DNA from: DYQY01 sp964643725
GTDB taxonomy: Bacteria; Margulisbacteria; Riflemargulisbacteria; GWF2-35-9; DYQY01
Length of the DNA: 55,418 nt
Reading direction: 5' to 3'
NCBI GenBank assembly: GCA_964643725.1
Contig: CAZXTL010000010.1
Location: 1 to 55,418, forward strand
How positions within the stretch are numbered: the first letter of the stretch is position 1; every line of letters begins with the position of its first letter. A program made the position numbers and the translations under genes. Of the stretch, positions 25,666 through 34,655 are shown one piece after another. Below the pieces are notes generated by a model. The model had not been told where the DNA came from. It searched no databases and saw nothing but the letters and a program-made list of their open reading frames with translations.

Positions 25666-26421
25666 ATGGAAAAGATAACTAGCACTCAGAATCCTAAATT
25701 CAAGAATCTCGGGAAACTTAGAGAAAAAAAGCATCGAGACGAGACTAATAGTTTTTTAGTTGAAGGTGAGAAAGAAATTAGTCTAGCCTTAAAAAACGGA
25801 TTTATTTGCTTAGAACTTTGGGGAACAGAAGAAAAGCTAGCAGTATTTAGAGAGAATGTAGCTAAATTTATTATTAGTAATGAAATGTTTGAGAAGATAG
25901 GTTATAGGGAAAAGACTGAAACAATTATTGGTGTTTTTAAGAAGAAAGGTATAGAGATTAAACTACGCGATGCCAAGTGTGTGCTTGTTTGTGAGGACAT
26001 AGAAAAGCCTGGCAACATTGGTGCATTGTTTAGGATTGCTGATGGAGCTGGTGTTGATGCAATAGTTTTCAATGAACAACAAACAGATATTTATAATCCA
26101 AATGTTATTAGGAATAGCGTGGGTACTTTTTTTAGTGTTCCATTTGTGACTTTATCTTCAGAGGAGACTTATAAGCAGTTAAAAGAATCAGGGATTAAAG
26201 TTATAGTGGCGACTCCTGAAGCATCAACTGTTTATCATCAGGAAAATTTAGCAGAAAAGTTAGCGCTAGTTGTGGGAAGCGAACATGAAGGAGTATCTTC
26301 CTTTTGGAAAAAGAAAGCAGATATTAACGTCTCGGTTCCTATGCTTGGCCAGAACGATTCCTTGAATTTAAGCGTAAGCGTCGCTGTGATTTTGTATGAG
26401 AGATTAAGGCAGTTAGCATGA
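25666..26421 (+). CDS. TrmH/SpoU family RNA 2'-O-methyltransferase
   Basis: The 251 residues match the two-part TrmH layout. The N-terminal substrate-binding domain begins MEKITSTQNPKFKNLGKLREKKHRDE. The knotted SPOUT domain has motif 1 (EKPGNIGALFRIADGAGVD), motif 2 (LVVGSEHEGVS) and motif 3 (LNLSVSVAVILYE). It should methylate a ribose in rRNA or tRNA with SAM. No Shine-Dalgarno is present; TACTAT sits exactly 6 nt before the ATG, which suggests a leaderless message. The next small gene overlaps its stop codon (ATGA). Confidence 0.88.
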   Translation: MEKITSTQNPKFKNLGKLREKKHRDETNSFLVEGEKEISLALKNGFICLELWGTEEKLAVFRENVAKFIISNEMFEKIGYREKTETIIGVFKKKGIEIKLRDAKCVLVCEDIEKPGNIGALFRIADGAGVDAIVFNEQQTDIYNPNVIRNSVGTFFSVPFVTLSSEETYKQLKESGIKVIVATPEASTVYHQENLAEKLALVVGSEHEGVSSFWKKKADINVSVPMLGQNDSLNLSVSVAVILYERLRQLA

Positions 26422-26582
26422 GAAAAAAAGGTTTTATTTCAGTTTTGCTACTTGCTGTTATGATGGGGTTAATTATTATTTCTGCGTATTATATAGAGAT
26501 GATTTCTATTAAGAAAAAGAATCTTCAGTTACAGAAGGATTCTTTAATTAAAGATGTGGAAGAGTTTAACAAACTCCAATAA
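26418..26582 (+). CDS. 54-residue single-pass membrane protein, prepilin-like N-terminus
   Basis: Starts with ATGA overlapping the TGA of the TrmH gene. The product begins MRKKGFISVLLLAVMMGLII, a basic start, then Gly-Phe, then a long hydrophobic stretch. This resembles a class III/type IV prepilin cleavage site, although the usual Glu at mature position 5 is absent, as in PilX/GspK-like minor pilins. Residues 29-54 are charged and probably form a coiled coil (IKKKNLQLQKDSLIKDVEEF). It could equally be a small FtsL/DivIC-like membrane protein. The overlap with the upstream gene supports translation. Confidence 0.55.
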   Translation: MRKKGFISVLLLAVMMGLIIISAYYIEMISIKKKNLQLQKDSLIKDVEEFNKLQ

Positions 26583-26845
26583 CCTTTGTTACTTTTGCTT
26601 GATCAAAAGTAACCAAAAATCAAGAGTGCTCCAATTCGCTGCGTGACTTTTGGGTAATTTTTATCGAACCCATTGGTTGACTGGAAAAGATTTTAGACTT
26701 TTTACGTAGGTGGGCATTCTCAAAAAATTTCTACAAAGTCATCTTGCTCAGGTTCCGCACTCAATTTGAAAAAAAGAATTTAATTGTCCCGAGCAATGTT
26801 TGAGCGAGTTTTATTCCCCCACTTGAGAGGGGGTTAGGGGGCGTG
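26583..26845. repeat. intergenic region with palindromic repeats
   Basis: No gene is seen in these 263 bp. GTTACTTTTG (26588-26597) pairs with CAAAAGTAAC (26604-26613). A CCCCC-acttgaga-GGGGG segment lies near 26816-26834. Both look like dispersed repeat elements. The right end abuts the corA-like stop codon. Confidence 0.5.
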
Positions 26846-27817
26846 TTAAGTTTTTGTAACTCTTCGACGGCGTTTGCGTGGTTTGAGTTTAAATTTAAAT
26901 TTTGGATGTTCAAGTAGGAAGAAGAAAGATAGTCCAACAATAACCATAAAGATGACAAAAAGGAAGTATGCAAGCTTCCATCCTATGTTGCTCGTGAATG
27001 CTGTATATTCTGACATCCCACCCATACTTGCCAATAAGTTTAGTGGTAAAAAGATTGTATTTATAAGTGTTAATTTGCGAAGTAGATTATTTGCATTATT
27101 GTTTACTACTGTTCCCCTGGCATCCATTAGTCCTGCAAGAATGCTGGATAATATTTCAGCTTGTTTACAGCATTGGTTGTTATCAACCTGAACATCGCTT
27201 ATGACTTCAATTTCGTCAGCAGAAAATCCTATTTTCCTGGAATTGTGTCTAATTTTTTCTAAAACAGCACCGTTTGAACTAATTGCGTTGTAGTAGTAAA
27301 TCAAACTTTCACCTAAATCAAACATTTGAAGTAAGTATTTATTGTCTAAGGATGTATTTACTTTTTCTTTGATTTCTTTAGAAACCATATTGATAGTTTT
27401 TAGGTGGCTTTGGAAATTACCAATTGTTTTTGAAAGAACTAGTAAAAGGAAATCCCATTGAGTTGAGATGTTTGTCATAATTTTATTGTTGAATAGGTTA
27501 GTGTCCTCAGAAACGATAAATTCCATTTTGTCTTTGAAAACAAAAACAGCCATGGACATTACGTCAAATTTTGATGATCCTTTAAGTTTGAAGCTTCTAG
27601 GACACTTCCAGACAATAATGGAATGATCTTCCTGAAGTTCAAAACGAGGTTCTTCCTCAGGGTCAGTAGCTGAGCTAAGAGTATGTTCATCAATTTCATA
27701 TTCTGTTCTAAGTAATGAAATCTCATCTTCGTCTGGTGCTATAAAAAGCCTGATGCTATATTCATCTTCTGGGCAACTTACAACTCTATTGTTATTGAAC
27801 TTGTAGTGTTTAATCAT
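26846..27817 (-). CDS. CorA-like divalent cation transporter with GMS instead of GMN
   Basis: The 323-residue protein has the CorA layout: a cytoplasmic alpha/beta N-terminus with long helices, then two C-terminal transmembrane helices (about 251-270 and 283-305) and a basic tail (KPRKRRRR). The pore signature normally YGMN reads MGGMSEY here. This belongs to a CorA subset where Asn is replaced by Ser, so ion selectivity may differ from Mg2+. GGAG lies about 8 nt before the ATG. A consensus promoter about 100 nt upstream gives a leader of about 90 nt. Confidence 0.82.
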   Translation of the reverse strand: MIKHYKFNNNRVVSCPEDEYSIRLFIAPDEDEISLLRTEYEIDEHTLSSATDPEEEPRFELQEDHSIIVWKCPRSFKLKGSSKFDVMSMAVFVFKDKMEFIVSEDTNLFNNKIMTNISTQWDFLLLVLSKTIGNFQSHLKTINMVSKEIKEKVNTSLDNKYLLQMFDLGESLIYYYNAISSNGAVLEKIRHNSRKIGFSADEIEVISDVQVDNNQCCKQAEILSSILAGLMDARGTVVNNNANNLLRKLTLINTIFLPLNLLASMGGMSEYTAFTSNIGWKLAYFLFVIFMVIVGLSFFFLLEHPKFKFKLKPRKRRRRVTKT

Positions 27818-27913
27818 GTATTGTCTCCAAGTCTTAGATCTTTTATGCTTCGGGAATCAATATGAGGTGTGATTTTCCCGTTGCCTTGGTGCTTGTTTAT
27901 TGTAGTCTACTCA

Positions 27914-27943
27914 ATTATATGCGAATTAATTTCTTACTGTCAA
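27914..27943 (-). promoter_or_regulatory. consensus sigma70 promoter of the corA-like gene
   Basis: On the minus strand TTGACA (27938-27943), 18-nt spacer, TATAAT (27914-27919). The leader to the ATG at 27817 is about 90 nt; I see no clear metal-sensing riboswitch in it. Confidence 0.75.
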
Positions 27944-27983
27944 AACTAAATTAATAAATAATGATATCTTCGGCGATTAGGAG

Positions 27984-28012
27984 CTGACAAATGTGTAGAA
28001 GTCTAAGATAAT
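27984..28012 (+). promoter_or_regulatory. predicted promoter of the yceD-rpmF-plsX-fab operon
   Basis: CTGACA (27984-27989), 17-nt spacer, GATAAT (28007-28012), then 9 nt to the ATG at 28022. No Shine-Dalgarno intervenes, so the operon's first gene may start very near the 5' end of its mRNA. Confidence 0.6.
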
Positions 28013-28021
28013 ATAGTCCTT

Positions 28022-28552
28022 ATGAAAATTGATGTTACACAATTGTTGGCAGATGTAGGGGCGAGAGAAGAGATATCGCTTACTGAGAGCATAGTTATTG
28101 ATGTAGGTGATGAAGCTGAAGTTAAGTCTCCGGTGACATTAACTGCAAATATGGTGAATACAGGAATGGGCATTGTAGTTACTGGTGAAATCTCAACAGT
28201 AATTTCTATGGTTTGTGGAATATGCGTAAAACAATTTGAAGAGGAACGTTCTTTTGAATTTGAAGAAAGATTTGTTTCAGAAACAGAGAAAGTTTTTCCT
28301 GTTGATAAGGAGCATGAGGTTCAGGACGAAGATATTTTCTTTACTTATGACGGTAATTTATCATTAGATTTTACTGAAATGATCAGAGAGATTATTATTT
28401 TGAATTTGCCAATAGCTCCGAAGTGTGATATAAATTGTCAGGTTCAAGAACAAGAGAAGAAAAAAACAATAGATCCAAGACTCGCTGTTTTGGCTAAGTT
28501 AAAAAAGAAGACGGAGGACTGTAATGGCTGTACCAAAGAAGAAGACAACTAA
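28022..28552 (+). CDS. yceD: YceD family protein (DUF177), first gene of the rpmF-fab operon
   Basis: The 176-residue protein shows the DUF177/YceD core: LTANMVNTGMGIVVTGEISTVISMVCGICVKQF with paired Cys, LDFTEMIREIIILNLPIAPKC and a second Cys pair near the C-terminus. YceD is almost always next to rpmF and has been linked to 23S rRNA metabolism. Here its last 29 bases overlap the rpmF start, which has its own GGAGG inside this gene. The four Cys residues may bind zinc. Confidence 0.9.
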   Translation: MKIDVTQLLADVGAREEISLTESIVIDVGDEAEVKSPVTLTANMVNTGMGIVVTGEISTVISMVCGICVKQFEEERSFEFEERFVSETEKVFPVDKEHEVQDEDIFFTYDGNLSLDFTEMIREIIILNLPIAPKCDINCQVQEQEKKKTIDPRLAVLAKLKKKTEDCNGCTKEEDN

Positions 28553-28715
28553 AGCAAAAAGAGATCAGCGTCGTGCACATTGGAAAGTGACAATGCCTGA
28601 GATTTCTATTTGTCCAAATTGCCAAGTAGAGGTTAGACCTTATCATGTTTGCACTGCCTGTGGTATGTATCAAGGACGTCAGATATTAAAGAAACAACCT
28701 GTAGTTACCAATTAA
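28524..28715 (+). CDS. rpmF: 50S ribosomal protein bL32
   Basis: The 63 residues begin MAVPKKKTTKAKRDQRRAHW, the standard bL32 start. CPNC...HVCTACG forms a four-Cys zinc ribbon, so this is the zinc-binding form. The length is normal. GGAGG lies 6 nt before the ATG, inside yceD. plsX follows after 16 nt, the common rpmF-plsX link between ribosome and lipid synthesis. Confidence 0.96.
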   Translation: MAVPKKKTTKAKRDQRRAHWKVTMPEISICPNCQVEVRPYHVCTACGMYQGRQILKKQPVVTN

Positions 28716-28731
28716 ATAGAGAATATTCCCT

Positions 28732-29760
28732 ATGAAAATAGCACTAGACGCAATGGGTGGAGATTTTGCTCCTAAGAATGAAATTATGGGTGCAATAGCT
28801 GCTGTAAAAAATGATTCAGACGTTGAAGTAGTCCTTGTTGGCGACGAAACAATTTTGAATGAAGAACTAAAAAAACTTGGTTCGCCAAAAAGAATAACGG
28901 TTGTTGATGCTAAAGAACGTATATTAATGAGTGAACTTCCTACGCAAGCTATAAAAAAAGAAGGTTCTTCTTTAATGGTAGCGATTAACCTTTTAAAAGA
29001 AAATAAAGTTGATGCTTTGGTTTCTGCAGGTAATACTGGTGCAGTGCTTGCTGCTTCTATTTTTAAAATAGGTAGAATTAAGAATGTAGACCGCCCAGCG
29101 ATTGTTGCGATTCTCCCAACCATGAAGAGGCCAATTGTAGTATTAGACCTTGGTGCAAATGTTGATTGTAAGACAAGGCACTTAGTTCAGTTTGCTAAAA
29201 TGGGTTCGGTATATTCACAGCATAGATTTGGAATAGAGAAACCAGAAGTTCGTTTGTTTAATATTGGGGAAGAAGAATATAAAGGTAATGAATTAACTAC
29301 TGAAACTTATCAGCTGTTAAAGCAGGATAAAACTATTAATTTTGTAGGCAATTTAGAGCCTTCTCATTTACTTGCAGGCAATACGGATGTCGTTGTTTGT
29401 GATGGCTTCGTTGGTAATGTAGTTCTTAAACTTGGGGAAGGACTTATTTCAACAATTTTTAAAATGATAAAAGGCACTATTAGTAAAAGTTTAATGGCAA
29501 TGTTTGGTGCAATATTTATGTTGCCTGCTCTAAAAAAGATTAAAAAAAAGTTTGATTATGATGAATTTGGTGGAACACTTTTGTTAGGTGTTAAAAAACC
29601 AGTAATTAAAGCGCATGGTTCTGCAAGTCCAAAGGCATTGAAGAATGCTATAAGAGAAGCAGCGATTATGGTAAGAGAACAAATAGTTGATGATATTGCA
29701 ATGATATTATCAGAAGATATTGAAATTCCTGTGGAAAAAGAAACGAATGCAAAAAAGTAG
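28732..29760 (+). CDS. plsX: phosphate acyltransferase PlsX
   Basis: The 342-residue protein opens with KIALDAMGGDFAPKNEIMGA and has VSAGNTGAVLAA and VVVCDGFVGNVVLK, all diagnostic for PlsX. It converts acyl-ACP to acyl-phosphate for phosphatidic acid synthesis at the membrane. The length is normal. No clear Shine-Dalgarno is seen. fabH begins within its last codons, overlapping by 14 bases. Confidence 0.95.
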   Translation: MKIALDAMGGDFAPKNEIMGAIAAVKNDSDVEVVLVGDETILNEELKKLGSPKRITVVDAKERILMSELPTQAIKKEGSSLMVAINLLKENKVDALVSAGNTGAVLAASIFKIGRIKNVDRPAIVAILPTMKRPIVVLDLGANVDCKTRHLVQFAKMGSVYSQHRFGIEKPEVRLFNIGEEEYKGNELTTETYQLLKQDKTINFVGNLEPSHLLAGNTDVVVCDGFVGNVVLKLGEGLISTIFKMIKGTISKSLMAMFGAIFMLPALKKIKKKFDYDEFGGTLLLGVKKPVIKAHGSASPKALKNAIREAAIMVREQIVDDIAMILSEDIEIPVEKETNAKK

Positions 29761-30739
29761 TTTCGGGATAATCGGTTCAGGTTCTGCTATTCCTAAAAAG
29801 AAAATGAAAAATGATGATTTCCAAGCGCTTGGATTAGAAACCAATGATGAATGGATCACCTCTAGAACAGGTATCAGGCAACGTTTTATTTGTGAAGAGG
29901 AAACAACAGCTTCTTTATCAATAGAGGCAGCAGAAAAAGCAATTAAAGACGCAGGTATCGACAAAGAAGATATTGATTTAATTGTTGTTGCAACAACAAC
30001 TCCAGATTATCAATTATTTCCATCAACTGCCTGTTTGGTTCAAAAAGGATTAGATATAGAGAAAGTTGCAGCTTTTGATATTAGTGCTGCTTGTACTGGT
30101 TTTATTTGTGCTTTGGATGTGGCTGTTAATATGATGCATTCTGGTATTTATAAGAACGCACTTGTTATTGGTGCTGATACTTTGAGTAAGTATTGTGATT
30201 GGACGGACAGATCTACTGTTGTTTTGTTTGGTGATGGAGCTGGAGCTGTAGTAATTGGTAAGGTAGAAGAAGGATATGGCTTATTGGCTTCCAATATTGG
30301 AGCTAAAGGACAGGGTTATGATAAATTGATAGTGCCGTTAGGCGGATCTAAGGAATCTCTTGATAAAGATAACCTTGATAGTCCATTAAGATATATTCAG
30401 ATGGACGGCAAGGCTATTTATAAATTTGCTGTAAATATTATCGTACAAATGATGGACGAGGCGCTGGAAAGAGCAGGGCTTACTAAGGAGGACGTTACCT
30501 TCTTGATCCCTCATCAGGCTAACAAACGAATGATCGATTTCGCTCAGGAGAAGTTAGGTTTGTCTGATGAACAAGTGTATGTTAATATTGACCGGTATGG
30601 TAATACCTCTAGCGCATCTATCCCAATAGCAATCACTGAAGCCATGAGCAAAAATCTCCTTAAAAAAGGTGATATCGTGATTACTGTAGGATTTGGTGCT
30701 GGTCTTACTTACGGAGCAAATGTTATAAAGTGGATATAA
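29747..30739 (+). CDS. fabH: beta-ketoacyl-ACP synthase III
   Basis: The ATG at 29747 is chosen because the product then starts MQKSSFGIIGSGSAIP, as FabH proteins do; an earlier in-frame TTG at 29720 would add an atypical tail. The triad is complete: C116 in DISAACTGF, H256 in IPHQANKR, N286 in RYGNTSSAS. It joins acetyl-CoA with malonyl-ACP to start fatty acid synthesis. It overlaps plsX and is followed by the acyl-CoA dehydrogenase gene. Confidence 0.95.
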   Translation: MQKSSFGIIGSGSAIPKKKMKNDDFQALGLETNDEWITSRTGIRQRFICEEETTASLSIEAAEKAIKDAGIDKEDIDLIVVATTTPDYQLFPSTACLVQKGLDIEKVAAFDISAACTGFICALDVAVNMMHSGIYKNALVIGADTLSKYCDWTDRSTVVLFGDGAGAVVIGKVEEGYGLLASNIGAKGQGYDKLIVPLGGSKESLDKDNLDSPLRYIQMDGKAIYKFAVNIIVQMMDEALERAGLTKEDVTFLIPHQANKRMIDFAQEKLGLSDEQVYVNIDRYGNTSSASIPIAITEAMSKNLLKKGDIVITVGFGAGLTYGANVIKWI

Positions 30740-30767
30740 AAATTATACAAAAAACAGGAGGCGACAA

Positions 30768-31931
30768 GTGGAATATTTTTTAACCGATGAGCAAAAAATG
30801 ATAGTGGAGTTATCTAGGAAGATAACCGAAGAACATATCATCCCAAATAGAGCGAGATTAGATCAAGAGGAAATTTTCCCAACAGAGATTCTAAAGATAA
30901 TTGCTGATGCAGGTCTTTATGGTCTTTATATTCCAGAAGCCTACGGAGGATTCGGTGGCGGAGTAATGGATTTTATTCTAGCAGTAGAAGAGTTTAGTAG
31001 AGGTTGTATTGGAGTATCGGTATCTTTCGCAGCTAACGCTTTGGGAATTTACCCTGTACTTGCTTTTGGAACTGAAGAACAAAAGATGAAATATCTTCCG
31101 CCTATTGCAGCAGGAATAAAACAAGCTGCTTTCGGGCTAACTGAAGCTAATGCTGGTTCAGATGCTGGTGGTGTTCAAACTACAGCAGAACTTAAAGGTG
31201 ATTATTATATATTAAATGGTACAAAACAATGGATTACTAATGGTGGAGAAGCAGAGACTTATACTGTTATTGCTATGACAGATAAAGCTAAAGGAGCTAG
31301 AGGAGCTTCTGCTTTTATTGTTGAAAAAGGTACAGAAGGTTTTACTTTCGGAAAGAAAGAAGACAAATTAGGTATCCGTGCTTCAGCAACAAGAGAGCTT
31401 GTTTTCCAAGATTGTAAGGTTCCTAAAGCAAACCTATTAGGTAAAGAAGGCATGGGATTCATCGTTGCGATGAAGAATCTTGACCATTCCAGACCAGGGA
31501 TTGCTGCTCAGGGCGTTGGTTTAGCGCAAGGAGCTATGGAAGCTGCTGTTAAGTATTCAAGAGAAAGAGTACAGTTTGGTAAGCCAATATCAGCTTTCCA
31601 AGCAAATCAACATAAGATTGCAAACATGGCAACTGAGATTGAAGCTGCAAGATGTTTGTTATATCAAACAGCAAGAACGATAGATGCTCATATTAAAGAT
31701 TTTTCTATGGAATCTGCTATGTGTAAACTATATGCTACAGATGTTGCCAATAAGGTTGCAAATGAAGCGTTACAGATATTTGGCGGATATGGCTACATGA
31801 GAGAGTATCCTGTTGAAAAAATGTTCAGAGACGCCAAGATACTTCAGATATATGAAGGCACAAATGAAATCCAAAGGAATGTTATTGCTTTGGATGCTAT
31901 CAAGAAGAGTGCAAAACAAGACAAGAAGTAG
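30768..31931 (+). CDS. acyl-CoA dehydrogenase (short-chain/butyryl type)
   Basis: The 387-residue flavoprotein has the family landmarks AFGLTEANAGSDAGG, WITNGGEAETYTV, FGGYGYMREYPVEKMFRDAKI and QIYEGTNEIQR, whose Glu is the catalytic base of short-chain enzymes. The start is GTG with AGGAGG 6 nt upstream. It passes electrons to or from the ETF encoded by the next two genes. Placed between fabH and fabD, it may reduce an enoyl thioester in synthesis, desaturate an acyl chain, or take part in butyrate-type fermentation; sequence alone does not decide. Confidence 0.92.
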   Translation: MEYFLTDEQKMIVELSRKITEEHIIPNRARLDQEEIFPTEILKIIADAGLYGLYIPEAYGGFGGGVMDFILAVEEFSRGCIGVSVSFAANALGIYPVLAFGTEEQKMKYLPPIAAGIKQAAFGLTEANAGSDAGGVQTTAELKGDYYILNGTKQWITNGGEAETYTVIAMTDKAKGARGASAFIVEKGTEGFTFGKKEDKLGIRASATRELVFQDCKVPKANLLGKEGMGFIVAMKNLDHSRPGIAAQGVGLAQGAMEAAVKYSRERVQFGKPISAFQANQHKIANMATEIEAARCLLYQTARTIDAHIKDFSMESAMCKLYATDVANKVANEALQIFGGYGYMREYPVEKMFRDAKILQIYEGTNEIQRNVIALDAIKKSAKQDKK

Positions 31932-31946
31932 TTATAGGAGGTATTT

Positions 31947-32732
31947 ATGAATATTGCAGTTTGTATTAAACAGGTCCCTGATTCTGACAAGGTGACTATT
32001 GATAGAGAAACAAATCGTTTAAATAGAGCCGGAGTGCCTAGCGTTATCAATCCTTTTGATGAGAACGCAATAGAGCTTGGTTTACAGCTTAAAGATAAAT
32101 ATGGTGGAAAAGTAACCGTTATAACAATGGGTCCACCACAAGCAGAAGAAGCATTAAGAGAGTGTATTTCAGTTGGTGCCGATGAAGCTATTCTTGTAAC
32201 AGATAGAAAATTTGCAGGTTCTGATACTTGGGCTACTTCTTATACATTAAGTCTTGCAGTACAGAAAGCTGGAGATTTTGATGTAGTTCTTTTCGGCAAA
32301 CAAGCCATTGATGGTGACACAGCACAAGTTGGTCCTGGGGTAGCTTATTTTATGGATATTCCAGTTATTACTTATGTTAAAGAAGCAGAAAAGACAGATA
32401 CAGGGTTTAAGGTTAAGAGAGTTACAGAAGAAGGTTACCAGCTTTGGGAAGTTGATGGTAAGGCTGCTTTTACAGTTGTAAAAGAAGCGAATACTATGAG
32501 ACTGCCATCGCTAAAGGGTAAGATGAGAGCGAAAAGCGCGACTATTATTACTTGGGGAGCTGATGATCTTGGAGCTGAAGAAGCTAAGATTGGACTTAAG
32601 GGTTCTCCTACTATTGTTAAGAAGGTATTTTCTCCTCCTATTAAAACTAATAGAGAGACTATCCAGAATGAAGATCCAAAACAGTCCGTAAAGGAATTGT
32701 TAGGAAAGCTTAAGGAGAGGAAACTAATATGA
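31947..32732 (+). CDS. etfB: electron transfer flavoprotein beta subunit
   Basis: The 261 residues show the ETF-beta pattern: MNIAVCIKQVPDSDKVTID, GVPSVINPFDENAIE, LFGKQAIDGDTAQVGP and the recognition-loop region EANTMRLPSLKGKMRAKS. It binds AMP or, in bifurcating types, FAD. AGGAGG precedes the ATG. The last four bases overlap the etfA start (ATGA), so the subunits are made together. It is the partner of the upstream acyl-CoA dehydrogenase. Confidence 0.95.
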   Translation: MNIAVCIKQVPDSDKVTIDRETNRLNRAGVPSVINPFDENAIELGLQLKDKYGGKVTVITMGPPQAEEALRECISVGADEAILVTDRKFAGSDTWATSYTLSLAVQKAGDFDVVLFGKQAIDGDTAQVGPGVAYFMDIPVITYVKEAEKTDTGFKVKRVTEEGYQLWEVDGKAAFTVVKEANTMRLPSLKGKMRAKSATIITWGADDLGAEEAKIGLKGSPTIVKKVFSPPIKTNRETIQNEDPKQSVKELLGKLKERKLI

Positions 32733-33724
32733 GCAATAAAGAGATTTGGATTTTCGCAGAACAAAGAGAAGGCGTTATTGGCCTTGCAACTTTAGAGTTG
32801 TTAAGTGAAGGACAGATATTAGCTGCTAAATCAGGCTATACTCTGTGTGCTGTTTTGTTGTCTTCAGATGACAGTAATCTTTTACAGATTCTATATAATT
32901 ATGGAGCTAAGAAGGTTTATTCAGCAGTTGATCCTAAGCTTGGTTATTATCAAAATGACTATTATGCAAAGGTTGTAGCTGATCTTATAACTGCACATAA
33001 GCCAGAGATAGTTTTATACGGAGCTACTAGTGTTGGAAGAAGTTTAGCTCCAACAATAGCTGTAATGGTTTATGGTGGATTAACCGCTGATTGTACTGAG
33101 CTAGATTTTGATACAGAACAAATGCTTTTATTGCAAACAAGACCAGCTTTTGGTGGCAATGTTATGGCAACAATTCTTTGTCCTAATCATCGTCCACAGA
33201 TGTCTACTGTAAGACCAAATGTTTTCAAAAAGAATATTCTTGGCGATAAAGAAAAAGGTGAAAGAGTAGCAGTGAAAGTAGATCTTTCAAAAGTTAAAGA
33301 TAGAATGAGATTATTAGAAGAAACAAAGGAAGAGATGGATGCTGTTGACCTTTGTGAGGCAGAATTTATAGTTTCTGGTGGTAGAGGGATTGGTTCACCT
33401 GAGAAGTTTTCTATAATTCAGGGATTAGCTAAAGAATTAGGTGCTGCAGTTGGTGCATCACGTGCAACTGTGGATGCTGGTTGGATTGCTCATTTCCATC
33501 AGGTTGGTCAGACAGGTAAAACAGTTTGTCCAAAGGTATATATTGCTTGTGGTATTTCCGGAGCGATTCAACATCTTGCAGGGATGCAGAGTTCTGATTT
33601 TATTATTGCAATCAACAAAGACCCTCAAGCAAATATTTTTGATGTTGCTGATATTGGAGTTGTTGGTGATTTGCATGAAATAGTTCCAGAGCTTACGTCT
33701 CAAATAAAGGCGCTTAAGAAGTAA
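32729..33724 (+). CDS. etfA: electron transfer flavoprotein alpha subunit
   Basis: The 331 residues have an N-terminal alpha/beta domain and the C-terminal FAD domain: VSGGRGIGSPEKF, GAAVGASRATVDAGW, HQVGQTGKTVCPKVYIACGISGAIQH and AINKDPQANIFDVADIG. It holds the FAD that exchanges electrons with the dehydrogenase. No N-terminal ferredoxin domain is present. It overlaps etfB by four bases and is followed 4 nt later by fabD. Confidence 0.95.
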   Translation: MSNKEIWIFAEQREGVIGLATLELLSEGQILAAKSGYTLCAVLLSSDDSNLLQILYNYGAKKVYSAVDPKLGYYQNDYYAKVVADLITAHKPEIVLYGATSVGRSLAPTIAVMVYGGLTADCTELDFDTEQMLLLQTRPAFGGNVMATILCPNHRPQMSTVRPNVFKKNILGDKEKGERVAVKVDLSKVKDRMRLLEETKEEMDAVDLCEAEFIVSGGRGIGSPEKFSIIQGLAKELGAAVGASRATVDAGWIAHFHQVGQTGKTVCPKVYIACGISGAIQHLAGMQSSDFIIAINKDPQANIFDVADIGVVGDLHEIVPELTSQIKALKK

Positions 33725-33728
33725 AAGC

Positions 33729-34655
33729 ATGAAAACAGCTTTTATTTTTCCTGGACAGGGTTCGCAGTTCGTAGGGATGGGTAAAGCTATCCTTGAGGCG
33801 AATGAGTCTTTTTTTGCAGATAAGATAGCAACCATTAAAGAAATCTGTGGTGAGTCTTTTTTAGATCTTATGTTTGAAGGTTCTATTGAGGATTTAAGTG
33901 TTACTTATAATACTCAGCCAGCATTATTTATTGCGTCTGCTTTAGTGATAGATATTCTTAAGAAAGAAGGCAAGTTTCCACAAGTGGTAGCTGGTCATAG
34001 TCTTGGAGAATATTCAGCTCTTTATTGCGCAGGCGTGTTTGATTTTCGTACAGGACTTACCTTGGTTAAGAAACGTGGAGAGATGATGAATAAGGCAGTT
34101 CCTGCAGGTGTAGGTACAATGGCAGCAGTAATGGGGCTTGAACCTGACAAAATTGAAGAGATAGTTAAAATTCATGCTGTAGAAGTAGCAAATTATAATA
34201 ATTCAGCACAAATAATTATTTCAGGTAAAAAAGAGAACGTCTTAAAATGTTTCGAGCCATTACAAAATGCGGGGGCAAAAAGAGTAATAGAGCTAAATGT
34301 AAGTGGTCCTTTCCATTCTTCTTTAATGAGACCTATGGCTGATGATTTTGCAAAGTTTTTAGATGGCATGCAATTTAATGATGCACAGATTCCCGTGATT
34401 ACAAACATAGATGCAGAAGTGACAACAGATAAAGGTCAATTTAAGAGCAAGTTGGTTAAGCAGTTGTATTCTTCAGTATATTGGATGCAGTCAGTGGAAA
34501 AAATGGTTTTACAAAGCGTTGAAACCTTTGTAGAATGCGGTTCCGGTAAGGTACTTGCTGGTATTAGTAAAAGAATAGCAAAAGATGTTGAATTTTTATC
34601 TATTGATAATAACGATGATTTGCTAAAATATACTGAGGAGCAAGCCGAAGTATAA
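33729..34655 (+). CDS. fabD: malonyl-CoA:ACP transacylase
   Basis: The 308-residue protein has FPGQGSQFVGMG, the nucleophile S91 in AGHSLGEYSAL and H196 in VSGPFHSSLM, the Ser/His pair of FabD. It loads malonyl groups onto ACP. The length is normal. It begins 4 nt after etfA, which places it in the same message. Confidence 0.95.
   Translation: MKTAFIFPGQGSQFVGMGKAILEANESFFADKIATIKEICGESFLDLMFEGSIEDLSVTYNTQPALFIASALVIDILKKEGKFPQVVAGHSLGEYSALYCAGVFDFRTGLTLVKKRGEMMNKAVPAGVGTMAAVMGLEPDKIEEIVKIHAVEVANYNNSAQIIISGKKENVLKCFEPLQNAGAKRVIELNVSGPFHSSLMRPMADDFAKFLDGMQFNDAQIPVITNIDAEVTTDKGQFKSKLVKQLYSSVYWMQSVEKMVLQSVETFVECGSGKVLAGISKRIAKDVEFLSIDNNDDLLKYTEEQAEV

Noticed and set aside
27820..27913. Magnesium riboswitch in the corA-like leader
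   Set aside because: The leader of about 90 nt shows no strong conserved stems or switch-terminator pair.
28686..29123. 145-codon open frame antisense to plsX
   Set aside because: It lies wholly opposite a clear plsX and rpmF and shows low-complexity translation only.
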